From NCBI GenBank assembly GCA_004292515.1, contig RDXB01000041.1:19008-83007 (forward strand): 64,000 nucleotides of DNA. The letters run 5' to 3'. The DNA comes from Oscillatoriales cyanobacterium (GTDB lineage: Bacteria > Cyanobacteriota > Cyanobacteriia > CACIAM-69d). The translations under genes were made by a program, and so were the position numbers. The notes beneath the pieces are model-generated. The model saw only the letters and a list, made by a program, of their open reading frames with translations. It made no database searches and was not told the DNA's origin. Each line of letters opens with the position of its first letter. Positions within the stretch are counted from its first letter, which is position 1. Shown one piece after another: positions 34,508 through 43,678 of this stretch.

Positions 34508-35083
34508 TTAGGCTTGGCGCATGGCAAACAAAATCGTTTGAATCGCAATTACGAGGGCCCCAATGCCGGTGCTGGCAATGTGTCCCCAAAAAATGGTTTT
34601 TTTCGCTAGTTCGCCTTGGATTTCTTGGTAGCGCTGAAAGAAGGTTTGCAAACGCCCCCGAGTGGTTAGGGTCAAGGAGCGATCAGTGTCTGCGCCTTCG
34701 CTGATCCCTAAGTCCGAGCCAGGGGCGGGATATTTCAAAAGCAGATCCAAGATTTGGACGGCGATCGCCTTCAGCTCCAAGACCAGAAAAAACACCACCG
34801 GCACCACTACCAACAGCCAGTTGTTCAGCTCGCTCGACCACACCCCCTGCAAGATCAGTGCTTGCAAGTCGGCCTGCATGGCGGCCGGCAAAAAGTCGTA
34901 GCTCAAGAAAAAGCAAGTCCACCCCATGCACAGGACTAGCAATTCCATGGTGGCGGCATATTCCACGCTGCGACGCTGACTCATGCCCGCCAAGCGATTG
35001 AACACCGTTGCTTCACTGGCGATCGCAATCATCAGAAACAGAATCTGAAAAATAATGGTGGGGAGGGGCAAGATCAGATGCAT
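34508..35083 (-). CDS. fraC: Filament integrity protein FraC-like (191 aa)
   Basis: Membrane protein required for long filaments and cell-cell communication in multicellular cyanobacteria. The N-terminus LPLPTIIFQILFLMIAIASE and EATVFNRLAGMSQRRSVEYA match FraC as I know it. Further hydrophobic segments are LLVLCMGWTCFFLSYDFLPA, NWLLVVVPVVFFLVLELKAI and ASTGIGALVIAIQTILF. About four transmembrane helices, length similar to Anabaena FraC (about 180 aa). fraD follows 190 bp downstream with a family C element in the gap. This gene is the strongest hint in the window that the organism grows as filaments. Confidence 0.78.
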   Translation of the reverse strand: MHLILPLPTIIFQILFLMIAIASEATVFNRLAGMSQRRSVEYAATMELLVLCMGWTCFFLSYDFLPAAMQADLQALILQGVWSSELNNWLLVVVPVVFFLVLELKAIAVQILDLLLKYPAPGSDLGISEGADTDRSLTLTTRGRLQTFFQRYQEIQGELAKKTIFWGHIASTGIGALVIAIQTILFAMRQA

Positions 35084-35156
35084 AGGTTCAGGCGCTTGTG
35101 TCGGCAGTTGGGCGGATGGTGGTGGGTAGGCGAGTTAGGCCGCGAGCAGGGTGCAA

Positions 35157-35204
35157 CAATTGGGGATGTCAGTAATTGGGGATGTGAGTAATTGGGGATG
35201 TCAG
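35157..35204. repeat. Tandem repeat, 3 x 16 bp
   Basis: Three near-identical units of TAATTGGGGATGTCAG in the non-coding region between fraC and the CobO-like gene. The rest of this 430-base gap holds no recognised feature; it must contain both divergent promoters. Confidence 0.85.
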
Positions 35205-35512
35205 GGGAGTGTGGGTGATGGGAGTGTGGGTGCTGCTGGGGGTTTTAAGCACTGATTTTACCCGGCGATTTTGCTAGCGATCGGAATTTTATCGCTCCCC
35301 TTTAGCTGCAAGGCGGTCAAAAGCGTCACTAGCGTCACTGTAGGGGGCTTGGATCGAGGGCTGTCCCTTGGATGGGGGCGATCGATGGGGGTGATCGCGC
35401 CGATCGGCAGTCACTGGCGGGGCGATCGGTCGCTGGCGGTTCGGTCTAAGATCCTAAACGCAATTAGTCCAGCAATTATTTAGCAACCTTCAGCATCGTT
35501 TCTAGCATTGGC

Positions 35513-36658
35513 ATGAGAACCGCACCACGGAATGGCATTGGTATTCGGACGGCCCAGGCCCGTGATGATCGCGAACTGGGTCAAATCCACGTCTACGATG
35601 GCGCGGGTAAGGGCAAATCGCAAGCGGCTCTGGGGGTCGTGTTGCGTTCGATCGGTTTAGGTATTCACAGCGACTGGCAAACGCGGGTGCTGTTGTTGCG
35701 ATTTTTGAAGGGGCCCGATCGTGCTTACGACGAAGACGCGGCGATCGAAGCGTTGCAGCGCGGTTTTCCACATTTGATTGATCAAGTACGCACCGGCCGA
35801 GCTGACTATTTCGATTCCGATGGCGTGACCAAGTTTGACCGCTTGGAGGCCCAACGGGGTTGGGATGTGGCTAAGGGGGCGATCGCCTCGGGGCTGTATT
35901 CGGTGGTGGTGCTTGATGAACTCAATCCTGTCTTGGATTTGGGGTTGTTGGATTTGGAGGAAGTGCTCAAAACCCTCAAAAACAAGCCCTCCGATTTGGA
36001 AATCATTGCCACGGGCCGCAGCGCTCCGGCAGCATTGTTGGAAATGGCCGATTTGCACTCGGAAATGCGCCCGCGTGAGCAGTCATCCGATGCAGCGAGT
36101 GAGGGCATCGAAGGCATCGAAATCTATACCGGTGCAGGTAAGGGCAAGTCCACCAGCGCCCTGGGCAAGGCCTTGCAGGCGATCGGGCGGGGCATTGGCC
36201 GCGACAGCTCCCACCGGGTGCTGATTGCCCAGTGGCTCAAGGGTGGCAGCGGCTACACAGAAGATGCGGCGATCGCAGCCCTGCAACAGAGCTATCCCAG
36301 CTTGGTCGATCACCTGCGGTTTGGGCGCGATGCGATCGTGTGGCGCGGCCAACAACAGGAGCTGGACTACATCGAAGCCGAGCGGGGCTGGGAACTGGCC
36401 CGGGCTGCGATCGCATCAGGGCTTTACAAAACCATTGTCCTGGACGAGCTTAACCCGACCGTGGACTTGGAGTTGCTGGACGGGGAGGCGATCGCCCGCG
36501 ACCTACTGCGCAAACCCAAAGACACCGAAATTATCATCACCGGCCGCTGCCTAAATCCGCCCGCCTACTTCAATTTGGCTAGCGTCTACTCCGAGATGAT
36601 TTGCCACAAACACTATGCCGAAAAGGGCATGGACTTGAAACGGGGGGTTGACTTCTAG
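35513..36658 (+). CDS. Tandem-duplicated CobO/BtuR-like P-loop ATPase (381 aa)
   Basis: Two copies of a CobA/CobO-type fold in one chain. Copy one (about residues 22-195) has IHVYDGAGKGKSQAALG, VLLLRFLKGPDRAYDEDAAI and SVVVLDELNPVLDLGLL. Copy two (about 200-375) has IEIYTGAGKGKSTSALGKAL, VLIAQWLKGGSGYTEDAAI and TIVLDELNPTVDLELL. The Walker A GAGKGKS, the Walker B-like VLDELN and the terminal ATGR/ITGR are kept in both copies. CobO adenosylates cob(I)yrinic acid diamide; whether either half does so is unproven, because the normal enzyme is a single unit of about 200 aa. Cyanobacteria commonly have this long form. It may share a pathway with cobM/cobK. Confidence 0.8.
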   Translation: MRTAPRNGIGIRTAQARDDRELGQIHVYDGAGKGKSQAALGVVLRSIGLGIHSDWQTRVLLLRFLKGPDRAYDEDAAIEALQRGFPHLIDQVRTGRADYFDSDGVTKFDRLEAQRGWDVAKGAIASGLYSVVVLDELNPVLDLGLLDLEEVLKTLKNKPSDLEIIATGRSAPAALLEMADLHSEMRPREQSSDAASEGIEGIEIYTGAGKGKSTSALGKALQAIGRGIGRDSSHRVLIAQWLKGGSGYTEDAAIAALQQSYPSLVDHLRFGRDAIVWRGQQQELDYIEAERGWELARAAIASGLYKTIVLDELNPTVDLELLDGEAIARDLLRKPKDTEIIITGRCLNPPAYFNLASVYSEMICHKHYAEKGMDLKRGVDF

Positions 36659-36781
36659 GCAAATGACTGGGCGATCGGGCGACCAGGCAGCAGCTTGCAC
36701 GGGGTCGGTAGGGTCGGTAGACCAAAGGGCGATCGGGTCACTTACCGGCATCCCGAGGCGATCGCCCCGCTCCGGTTCCCC

Positions 36782-37038
36782 CAAAGAATGTCTGGAAAGC
36801 ATCTTTCGACACAAACCAAGCACCGATAGTCGTGGAGTCGTGGGGACGAGGGGCTTAGGGTCTGTCGTCATTTCCTGGGGTCAAGCTGAAACGGTTGATT
36901 TCCCATGCCCCAATGGTCGTAACAAGGGGCTTAAGCCCCTTGTCCCCTTCGGGCGAAACGACGACAAGCCCTAAGCCCCTTATCTTCGCCAATCTCTGGG
37001 TGTACAGAGTATCAACATTGGCTTTTCAGATATCCTCT
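36782..37038. mobile_element. Family B element, copy B3, interrupted by a family A element
   Basis: Left end GAATGTCTGGAAAGC, right end GCTTTTCAGATATCCTCT (imperfect inverted repeats). The core is split: GAGGGGCTTA on one side and TAAGCCCCTTATC on the other of the inserted A4 copy. Confidence 0.7.
36858..36971. mobile_element. Family A element, copy A4, inserted with TA target duplication
   Basis: 114 bp. GGGTCTGTCGTCATTTCC at the left and, inverted, GGGCTTGTCGTCGTTT at the right, flanked by TA on both sides (36856-36857, 36972-36973). Its own core palindrome at 36923-36942 is perfect. Confidence 0.85.
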
Positions 37039-37431
37039 CAAAGCTTCTTTGACGAATATCACTACTAATCAGGGACAATTGATAACAGGGTCTATCTTTG
37101 ATAACAGGGTTTGCCTTGAGTCAAAAACCAAGTTCAGGGCTTCAATTCATATTTTTTGCCAATCCTGTGAAAATGAAGGGATAAACTGCTTAATCTTGGC
37201 AACTCTCTCATGTGCAATTGTCATGAATTAATCGCTTGAATTTCCCAATCACCTTAGAGTTTAAGCCCCCAGATCATCTGCAATTGCTTTGGGCTTAATC
37301 GGGCAGTCGTGACCCGAATTTGGGGTGGGGATCGATGCTTAAGGGCAAAAAGTCCACAAAACCATCAATCTGTTTACATTTTTTAAAGACATGGTTCAGG
37401 TCATCGATTTCTAGTGATAATAAAGGAGGTT

Positions 37432-37576
37432 GGGGGGTATCGTCCTTTTCCAGAATGAGTCTGAAATCATCAATTTTCCATACCTCAATTGTTGCAACAA
37501 GATGCTCAAGCCCCTTGTTCCCCACGGTCTTGTCACGGTGGAATCAGGGTTTTAGGCTAATTTAATGACAGGCCCT
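37432..37576. mobile_element. Family A element, copy A5, reverse orientation
   Basis: Left end TTGGGGGGTATCGTCC, right end GGGTTTTAGGC..AATGACAGGCCCTCG. Degenerate core at about 37498-37517 (CAAGATGCTCAAGCCCCTTG). Confidence 0.65.
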
Positions 37577-37927
37577 CGTAGACCTCAGTTTTCACAAAAT
37601 CAGATCAGCAATTGGCCATCACCTGCTCATCGCCTCATCGCGATCAATCATGAAACTGCAGACCGGTGGTGAGCGATGTTGTTCTCAGTCCGCAGTGAAA
37701 TGGGCAGTCAAATTGCCGTTGCTCAACTTGGAACTGATCATCCGGGCCGGGTGATGACTGAGATGCATGATCAATGCACTAGAACCGATTTCATATGCAA
37801 GTTAGTTCAGACTTCACTAGCATCTTTTGGGGTCAAATCCACAGTGCGATCGCCCAAAACCCTTAAGCAATTAGGGCAATTAAGTCAGTGTAATGAATTT
37901 CGTGCAATTATACATTTGTGCCAAGCT

Positions 37928-37966
37928 AATGTGTCAATCCAATGTGTCAATTTAATGTGTCAATCC
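37928..37966. repeat. Tandem repeat, 3 x 13 bp
   Basis: Three units of AATGTGTCAATCC, the middle one ending TTT. Non-coding. Confidence 0.85.
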
Positions 37967-38474
37967 AAGTGAGTTCATCGCTCTGCTGAACACCTGCTGA
38001 ACAAGTCTGTAAAGGTCTTGCTGGCAAGGTCGAGGATGAGCCAAGCTATCCTTACCAAAGAGTTTCTGAAGAAACACGCCAAAACAATGCGAAATTAGTG
38101 TGAGATTCACCTAAGCATTGTCATCACTGATTAGCACAATTTAGTGTGATAACTGATGCGCGAAACTATAAACCATGTTCAATAGACTGTGTCCAATAGA
38201 CTATGTTCAAAAGAGGTTGATTTGAGAACGGTTACGCAAAGATAAAGGACTTAAACGGCTTGTTTTGACAATTAAATATCGAACATCAACCACTACAGAT
38301 TGATTTCAGCAAATGACGATGCTCCCTCAATTTTGTCCCTTTAAAACCGCCATTGACCTTGCCGCTGAATTGGACGAATCTGCTGCCGGCTGTAGTTAGT
38401 TTTATGTGAAGATGGCAATCATTGTTTCGATTTCTTGCAAGTGATTCATGCATGAGTAGGTTGGCAATTGAAAT

Positions 38475-40634
38475 ATGGATTTTCATGCAGATGCAATGCA
38501 GTCCCTCTTGCGTAAGATGCCAGGACTGGCCTACCAACTTTTGTGGGAACCTAGTGGAAAAATATCATTTCCGCTAGTCAGTGAAAGCTGTCAAAAACTT
38601 TTTGGCATCTCATCGTCAGAAATTGTAGATGATGGCAATTCGCTGCTAACCAAAATTCACCAGGACGATCGCGCTGCATTTGAGCAATCGATCGCCAATG
38701 CGGCTCGCCAATTATCCGGCTGGGCTTGGCAGGGCCGCTTCCAAACCAATGATGGCGAACAGTGGTTCCATGCGGCTTCCGAGCCAGAACAGTTGCCGGG
38801 GGGTGCTGTGTTGTGGCACGGCATGATGATTGAAATTACCTCGTTGAAGCAGTCTGAGGTGCGACTCAAGCGATCGCGCAAAACCGTGCAAATGGAGCGG
38901 ATGCGCTATCGGTATGCCCTAGATAGCACCAGTGAAGCGGTGGCACTACTGGATGAATACGGCAATCACATCTATCAAAATGCTGCTTTTGCTAGACTCT
39001 TTCAGGTGCAAAATCTGCGATCGCTAGAGACGATCGGGGGTATTAAAGCGCTGTATCCCAGTTTTGATACTTATCAGTTAATTTACAGCACAATCCAAAC
39101 TGATCGGTCTTGGTCTGGCGAAGTAGAAATGCGGTCTGCAAAGGGAAATACCCTAACAATTTTTCTGCGTGCCAGCCCAATCTATAACGCAGGTGGTGAG
39201 TACATTGGCTGCGTCAGTTTGTTCTCAGACATTACGCTCAAGCGACAAATTGAGCGCGAGCGACGGCAATTGGCAGCTTTGGTGGAAAACAGCCCGAACC
39301 TGATTGCAATTACCAGCCTAGACGGCAAAGTTTCTTACATCAACAGTGCTGGCTTAGTTCTCTTGGGGTTGGCATCAATTTCCGAAGTTGAAAACCATTT
39401 GCTGTTAGATTTCTTTGCCGTTGAAGACCGCCCGATCGCTGAGGGACTAATTCACCCCATTGCGCTGCGGGATGGCACTTGGAGCGGTGCATTTCGGGTT
39501 TGGAATCAACAGAAATGCATGGCAGTTCCTGTGGACTACACTGTGTTTGTCATTCGCCATCCCCAAAGTAGCGAGCCTTTATGCTTGGGAATTATTGCAC
39601 GGGATGCCAGCGATCGCGAGTCTGTAGAATGGGCTTTGCGCGAGTCAGAAATGCGTCTACGTCAGCAAACCAAAGACTTAGAAAAAGCCCTCTTGAACCT
39701 GCAACAAACTCAATCACATCTAGTTCAGCAAGAAAAAATGTCGAGCTTGGGGCAATTAGTGGCGGGTGTGGCCCATGAAATTAATAACCCCGTTAATTTT
39801 ATCTACGGCAACCTTGACCATGCCTATCGCTACTCGATCGACCTGTTGAGCCTAGTGCAGACTTGTCATGAGTATTTTGATCTAGAAGCTGTGCCGGCCT
39901 TGGCTGATCAACTGGCAGAAATGGATTTTGAATATGTTAGTCAAGATTTACCCAATCTGTTTGGCTCGATGAAAATGGGTGTCGATCGCATTAAGGCGAT
40001 CGTTAAATCCCTCAGAACTTTTTCTCGAATGGATGAATCTGATGTCAAGGAAGTAAACTTGCACGACAATCTAGAAAGCACACTAACCATATTGAATCAT
40101 CGGCTCAAAGGCGATAATAACTGTCCATCTGTGGAAGTGCTTCGTCAATATAATGCTCACAGCATGGTGGAATGTTATCCAGGGCAGCTCAATCAAGTTT
40201 TTATTAATCTATTAGCGAACTCTCTGGATGCGCTAGAAGATCGGGCTGTTGGTAGCGAAAACTTCAAGCCTCAGATTAGTATCATGACGCGATCGACCCT
40301 AGATGGTAGCAGTGTTCAAATTGCTATTGCCGATAATGGCCCAGGAATTCCTGAAGGTATTCGCGCTCGATTATTTGACCCATTTTTCACCACTAAAGCA
40401 GTCGGTCGGGGTACAGGTCTAGGCTTATCAATTAGTTATCAGGTGGTGACTGAGCGCCATGGTGGGCGGCTGTGGTGCGAGTCCCAAGAAGGGGAAGGGA
40501 CGATTTTTACAATCGAAATTCCAACGCAACAGTTGTCTCGATTGTCCTGTGCAGTTGACGGGCAATCGCGAGTTGATTCCTCGCAAAAACTGTCCCAAAA
40601 CACTGAGCAAAATACTTCGGTGACGGAATATTAA
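38475..40634 (+). CDS. Cytoplasmic PAS-sensor histidine kinase (719 aa)
   Basis: A soluble kinase with no membrane segments. Three PAS-like domains (about residues 10-125; 140-260, [19 protein letters not shown]; 268-390, [20 protein letters not shown]) lead into a coiled coil ([19 protein letters not shown]). A HisKA-type dimerisation helix has [20 protein letters not shown] (His434 is the phospho-acceptor), followed by an HATPase with [28 protein letters not shown] and [20 protein letters not shown] places it with the many cyanobacterial kinases of that subgroup. The ligand of the PAS domains is unknown; no heme or flavin motif is evident. No response regulator gene lies beside it, so the partner is encoded elsewhere. 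Confidence 0.88.
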   Translation: MDFHADAMQSLLRKMPGLAYQLLWEPSGKISFPLVSESCQKLFGISSSEIVDDGNSLLTKIHQDDRAAFEQSIANAARQLSGWAWQGRFQTNDGEQWFHAASEPEQLPGGAVLWHGMMIEITSLKQSEVRLKRSRKTVQMERMRYRYALDSTSEAVALLDEYGNHIYQNAAFARLFQVQNLRSLETIGGIKALYPSFDTYQLIYSTIQTDRSWSGEVEMRSAKGNTLTIFLRASPIYNAGGEYIGCVSLFSDITLKRQIERERRQLAALVENSPNLIAITSLDGKVSYINSAGLVLLGLASISEVENHLLLDFFAVEDRPIAEGLIHPIALRDGTWSGAFRVWNQQKCMAVPVDYTVFVIRHPQSSEPLCLGIIARDASDRESVEWALRESEMRLRQQTKDLEKALLNLQQTQSHLVQQEKMSSLGQLVAGVAHEINNPVNFIYGNLDHAYRYSIDLLSLVQTCHEYFDLEAVPALADQLAEMDFEYVSQDLPNLFGSMKMGVDRIKAIVKSLRTFSRMDESDVKEVNLHDNLESTLTILNHRLKGDNNCPSVEVLRQYNAHSMVECYPGQLNQVFINLLANSLDALEDRAVGSENFKPQISIMTRSTLDGSSVQIAIADNGPGIPEGIRARLFDPFFTTKAVGRGTGLGLSISYQVVTERHGGRLWCESQEGEGTIFTIEIPTQQLSRLSCAVDGQSRVDSSQKLSQNTEQNTSVTEY

Positions 40635-40664
40635 CCGAAGATTCCTGATGGTTTTGTGGGGTGA

Positions 40665-41315
40665 CTAACTGGTGCTGAGGGGTAAGTTACAGCCCTTCAA
40701 GATCACCTGCCAAATGGTGTCGATCGCGCTGCCCATCCCGTGATCCGTATCTAGTTCGATCAACTCAACCCAATTGCGATCGCGCACCCAATCGCGACTC
40801 AAATTGATCGATACAGTTTCATCAGCTCGCCCATGCAAAATCAGCGTGGGAAGCGATCGCCGTAGTGTCGATGAATCGTAGCGATCGGCATCCTGCAAAA
40901 AGCCAAATTTCAGCGGTGACTGCCGCTGTTCGCCGTAGTGGTAGACCAACAGCTCGCCCGATCGCTCCCAAGCGGCCACCTGCTCGGGCAACAACCGCCG
41001 ATGCCAACTGCGAGGAAACCCGAGCGCCGGAGCCAACAGCACCAACCGCGCCACCTGCGGACAGCGCTCCGCCACCCACAGGGCTGTCAACCCACCAAAG
41101 CTTGACCCAATCAGCGTGACAGGCTGACTTGGTTCAGCGGCGATCGCCCGTTCCACCTGCTGAATTTGGCGCGTGAGGGTTAAATCAGCAAATCCCCCAT
41201 CATTGAAATCGAGCAAGGTCAGCTCTTGCCCCCGCGATCGAAACCGAGCGGCTAAATCTCGCGCCTTAAATGATTGTGGCCCCGACGCAAATCCATGCAA
41301 ATAGAAATAGCGCAT
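40665..41315 (-). CDS. YqiA/YcfP-like alpha/beta hydrolase (216 aa)
   Basis: A small esterase-like enzyme. MRYFYLHGFASGPQSFKARD is the oxyanion-side HGF(A/L)SGP motif of the YqiA group. LIGSSFGGLTALWVAE holds the nucleophile Ser in a G-x-S-x-G elbow, THE ILHGRADETV stretch holds the acidic residue, and DTDHGMG near the end contains the catalytic His. The length (about 200-220) fits the family. The substrate is not known. It lies 31 bp from the stop of the convergent kinase gene and 74 bp downstream of sfsA, with which it may be co-transcribed. Confidence 0.82.
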   Translation of the reverse strand: MRYFYLHGFASGPQSFKARDLAARFRSRGQELTLLDFNDGGFADLTLTRQIQQVERAIAAEPSQPVTLIGSSFGGLTALWVAERCPQVARLVLLAPALGFPRSWHRRLLPEQVAAWERSGELLVYHYGEQRQSPLKFGFLQDADRYDSSTLRRSLPTLILHGRADETVSINLSRDWVRDRNWVELIELDTDHGMGSAIDTIWQVILKGCNLPLSTS

Positions 41316-41389
41316 TTTTGGTATTGATTAATTCAAAACCATCAAGAAGTTCAAGCTAAAAAATTAGATCAAAAAAACAAAGTTGTTTC

Positions 41390-42133
41390 TTAAAAATCAG
41401 AGGTTGCCAATCCGAGAAAACGTAATCCCTCGGGCGAAACAGCAAATCGGCAAGGTAAAACTTCCATTCCCTGAGCGATTGCCGATCGCAGCAGTTGCCC
41501 ATAGGTGGGGTCGCGATCGTCCCCCGGCGCAAAGCGATCGCAGTCTTCACGATTGATAAAATACAACATTACCGCTGCGGCATCGGGCAACAGCGCCGCC
41601 ATTTCCCGCAGATGTTTTTGGCCGCGTTCCGTCACCGTATCAGGAAACTTCGCCAGGGTTCCATCAGTCCAAGTAGTATTTTTTACTTCTACATAAATCA
41701 GTTTGCCAGACTCAGTTCCTGCTAATAAAAAATCTACCCGACTATTAGTACCATATTTCACCTCCGATCGCACCGTTTCATAGGAATCTAATGCTGGAAT
41801 CAATCGGCGATTCAGTAATTCCTTAACCACACGATTTGGCAAGTTAGTATTGACTCCTACCCATACCGGCTGACCCGCGCTACCCGCCACTTCGATCGCC
41901 TCCCAGGTATAGGCCAGCTTTCGCTTAGGACTGGGATTGTGGGACAGCAGCACCCGCGCCCCCAGCTCGCACACCCCGCTCATGGGCCCCGTGTTTGGGC
42001 AATGGGCAGTGATTATTTCACCCGTAGTCAATTCCACATCCGCAAAAAATCGCTTGTAGCGCTGTAGCAGTCGCCCTTCCACTGGATCGGCGTAACGATA
42101 AATCAACTCTGCTCCAGATGCCGCAACCGTCAT
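41390..42133 (-). CDS. sfsA: DNA/RNA nuclease SfsA
   Basis: The family, first named sugar fermentation stimulation protein, is a nucleic-acid-binding nuclease-fold protein. The 247-aa product has GRLLQRYKRFFADVELTTGE and ITAHCPNTGPMSGVCELGAR (the conserved HCPNTGxM), GVNTNLPNRVVKELL, SRVDFLLAGTE and KLIYVEVKNTTW, a PD-(D/E)XK-like D-x(n)-E-x-K site. GTLAKFPDTVTERGQKHLRE follows, also family-typical. The N-terminal MTVAASGAELIYRY precedes the OB-like part. The role in cyanobacteria is not known. The gene upstream region (42134 on) is non-coding and holds a 13-bp array. Confidence 0.92.
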   Translation of the reverse strand: MTVAASGAELIYRYADPVEGRLLQRYKRFFADVELTTGEIITAHCPNTGPMSGVCELGARVLLSHNPSPKRKLAYTWEAIEVAGSAGQPVWVGVNTNLPNRVVKELLNRRLIPALDSYETVRSEVKYGTNSRVDFLLAGTESGKLIYVEVKNTTWTDGTLAKFPDTVTERGQKHLREMAALLPDAAAVMLYFINREDCDRFAPGDDRDPTYGQLLRSAIAQGMEVLPCRFAVSPEGLRFLGLATSDF

Positions 42134-42313
42134 CCATACTCCTCGGGCGATCGCGCGCTAGCCCTACAAAATTTCTTCCAGAATTGTATACAGTAATGGT
42201 GCTGAATTCTCTGAGAGTTTAGTAGCTCCTGTGAGGTGATCATTTTCACTGAAAGATCACTGACATGGCGAAGCTTTCGCCCATCTATCCATTGCCAAAT
42301 AGTCTCACTGGAT

Positions 42314-42365
42314 AACATTGCTGAATAACATTGCTGAATAACATTGCTGAATAACATTGCTGAAT
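42314..42365. repeat. Tandem repeat, 4 x 13 bp
   Basis: Four perfect units of AACATTGCTGAAT, 180 bases upstream of sfsA. Confidence 0.95.
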
Positions 42366-42585
42366 AACGGTATAGTCTTCAATTCTGAAGTTTAGTTTTC
42401 CATAACTGATCTACTACCCAATCAATACAAATCAATAGCAGAGATGGCTAATCAGCCCACTAGACTCAAGAGAATATAGCCTTTACCTCGCTTAATAAGT
42501 ACAGCAACCTGTAGGGTGGGCAATGCCCACCGACTAACAGCTTCACAGCATCTGCGATCTGATGTACCAATCATTTGAGGTAAAG

Positions 42586-42706
42586 GCTGTATCTAAGAAA
42601 TCAAAGTTAAGACCCTTTACGCCCTCTTGACCAGCAAAACAAGGGGCTTAAGCCCCTTGCTCCCACAAAAACTGATATTGGGATCATCCCGAAAGATACT
42701 GAAACT
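42586..42706. mobile_element. Degenerate family B element, copy B5
   Basis: TGTATCTAAGAAATCAAAG and GTTAAGACCCTTTACGCC correspond to the left half of family B; the perfect core palindrome lies at 42640-42659, followed by CTCCCACAAAAAC. The right end is too diverged to place with certainty. Confidence 0.5.
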
Positions 42707-42792
42707 TAGCGATCTCTGTCCCAGGCTGGGGCAATATAGGTCGGTTAATCAGTCATTAACAGGCTTGATCGCACATCAACAAACAGCAATCA

Positions 42793-43533
42793 TTATTCAG
42801 AATCGCTACTCATACTGACTTTAGGAGCCAAGCCAAAAATCTGGGTATAACCATAGGTGATTGCACACATCGACAGAGGAATCGTCGCCAGCAACCCTAA
42901 ACCGCAGGGAATCAAACCCAAGAAATTAATCAGACCCAGCACGAATGAAAATGCAAAGATTGCGCCCCACTTTTTGCCGACGACTTTACGGCTCATTTCC
43001 ATCGCTGGCCAAAATTGCACCCGCCGATCGATAATCAACGGCATCCCCATGGAGTAGCAAATACTCAGGTAAATCGAAGGCACTAGACCAATAAGCATCA
43101 AAATGCCACCCACAAGTATGAGCACAGAAGGACTTTCACCATTTTGGCTCATGGCTCCACCAATACCTAGCAAGATTGCACCGGGTAGAATTGGCAGCGA
43201 GGCAATCAAACCGGCCACGATCGTAAACAAAACGAGATCGCCCAGTTGACTAAATCCTTCAAAAAAATCACTGAAGGAACGCGACTGTTCTCGCAGGATT
43301 TTGAATGCATAGATAAAGAAGCCAGCATTCAAAACAGGGCCAATAACAACGCTGCCGATCGAGCCAAGAACAGGAATTAGCCCCAAGACAATGTTGATGC
43401 CAAAAACCACAAAAACAAAGCCAATAAACGGGCCTATATCCTGTTGGAACATCGCCCAACCACGACTGACCCAAGCACCGATGTCCACGGTGTATTCTCG
43501 ATCGCCCAAGGACGACCATTCGGGATTTTGCAT
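42793..43533 (-). CDS. Polytopic membrane protein of unknown function (246 aa)
   Basis: After a soluble N-terminus (YTVDIGAWVSRGWAMFQQD) there are about six hydrophobic segments (IGFVFVVFGINIVLGLIPVL; LFTIVAGLIASLPILPGAIL; LILVGGILMLIGLVPSIYLS; WGAIFAFSFVLGLINFLGLI; LGLLATIPLSMCAITYGY). The pattern, a V-x-x-x-W-x-x-F-x-x-x-I start plus G-rich helices, is seen in bacterial proteins resembling the DUF975 or glycerophosphodiester-phosphodiesterase membrane domain families. No catalytic residues stand out. It stands alone, between a repeat-rich region and the CPBP protease gene, 145 bp downstream of the latter. Function unknown. Confidence 0.7.
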   Translation of the reverse strand: MQNPEWSSLGDREYTVDIGAWVSRGWAMFQQDIGPFIGFVFVVFGINIVLGLIPVLGSIGSVVIGPVLNAGFFIYAFKILREQSRSFSDFFEGFSQLGDLVLFTIVAGLIASLPILPGAILLGIGGAMSQNGESPSVLILVGGILMLIGLVPSIYLSICYSMGMPLIIDRRVQFWPAMEMSRKVVGKKWGAIFAFSFVLGLINFLGLIPCGLGLLATIPLSMCAITYGYTQIFGLAPKVSMSSDSE

Positions 43534-43678
43534 GGTGTTTCACTCCAAAAAATCACCTTGCTTGCATTGACCAAGATTAGCAACCCAAAATTGGCAGCAC
43601 AGGCAATGGCCCCCACGCTAGCATCGGGTTTTGGAGGACTCAGGCGATTGCATGAATTTTTAATGATGTGTTTGGGAG

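Larger units (their letters stand above)
36659..38474. other. 1.8-kb intergenic region with nested elements
   Basis: No convincing gene. It contains element B3 (36782-37038) with a family A element inserted in it (36858-36971), an inverted family A copy (37432-37576) and a 13-bp tandem repeat (37928-37966, three units of AATGTGTCAATCC). Base composition from 37.0 to 38.4 kb is more AT-rich than the flanks. The 500 bases before the histidine kinase look like ordinary upstream DNA. Confidence 0.6.
42134..42792. other. Intergenic stretch with repeats
   Basis: No credible gene. It contains a 4 x 13-bp array, a perfect palindrome GGTGGGCAATGCCCACC-type hairpin near 42515-42531, and a degenerate family B copy around 42586-42706 with an intact 20-bp core. 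The rest is ordinary non-coding DNA. Confidence 0.6.

Noticed and set aside
37676..37972. 98-codon ORF in the long gap before the histidine kinase
   Set aside because: No ribosome site, no family pattern, and it ends in the 13-bp tandem repeat.
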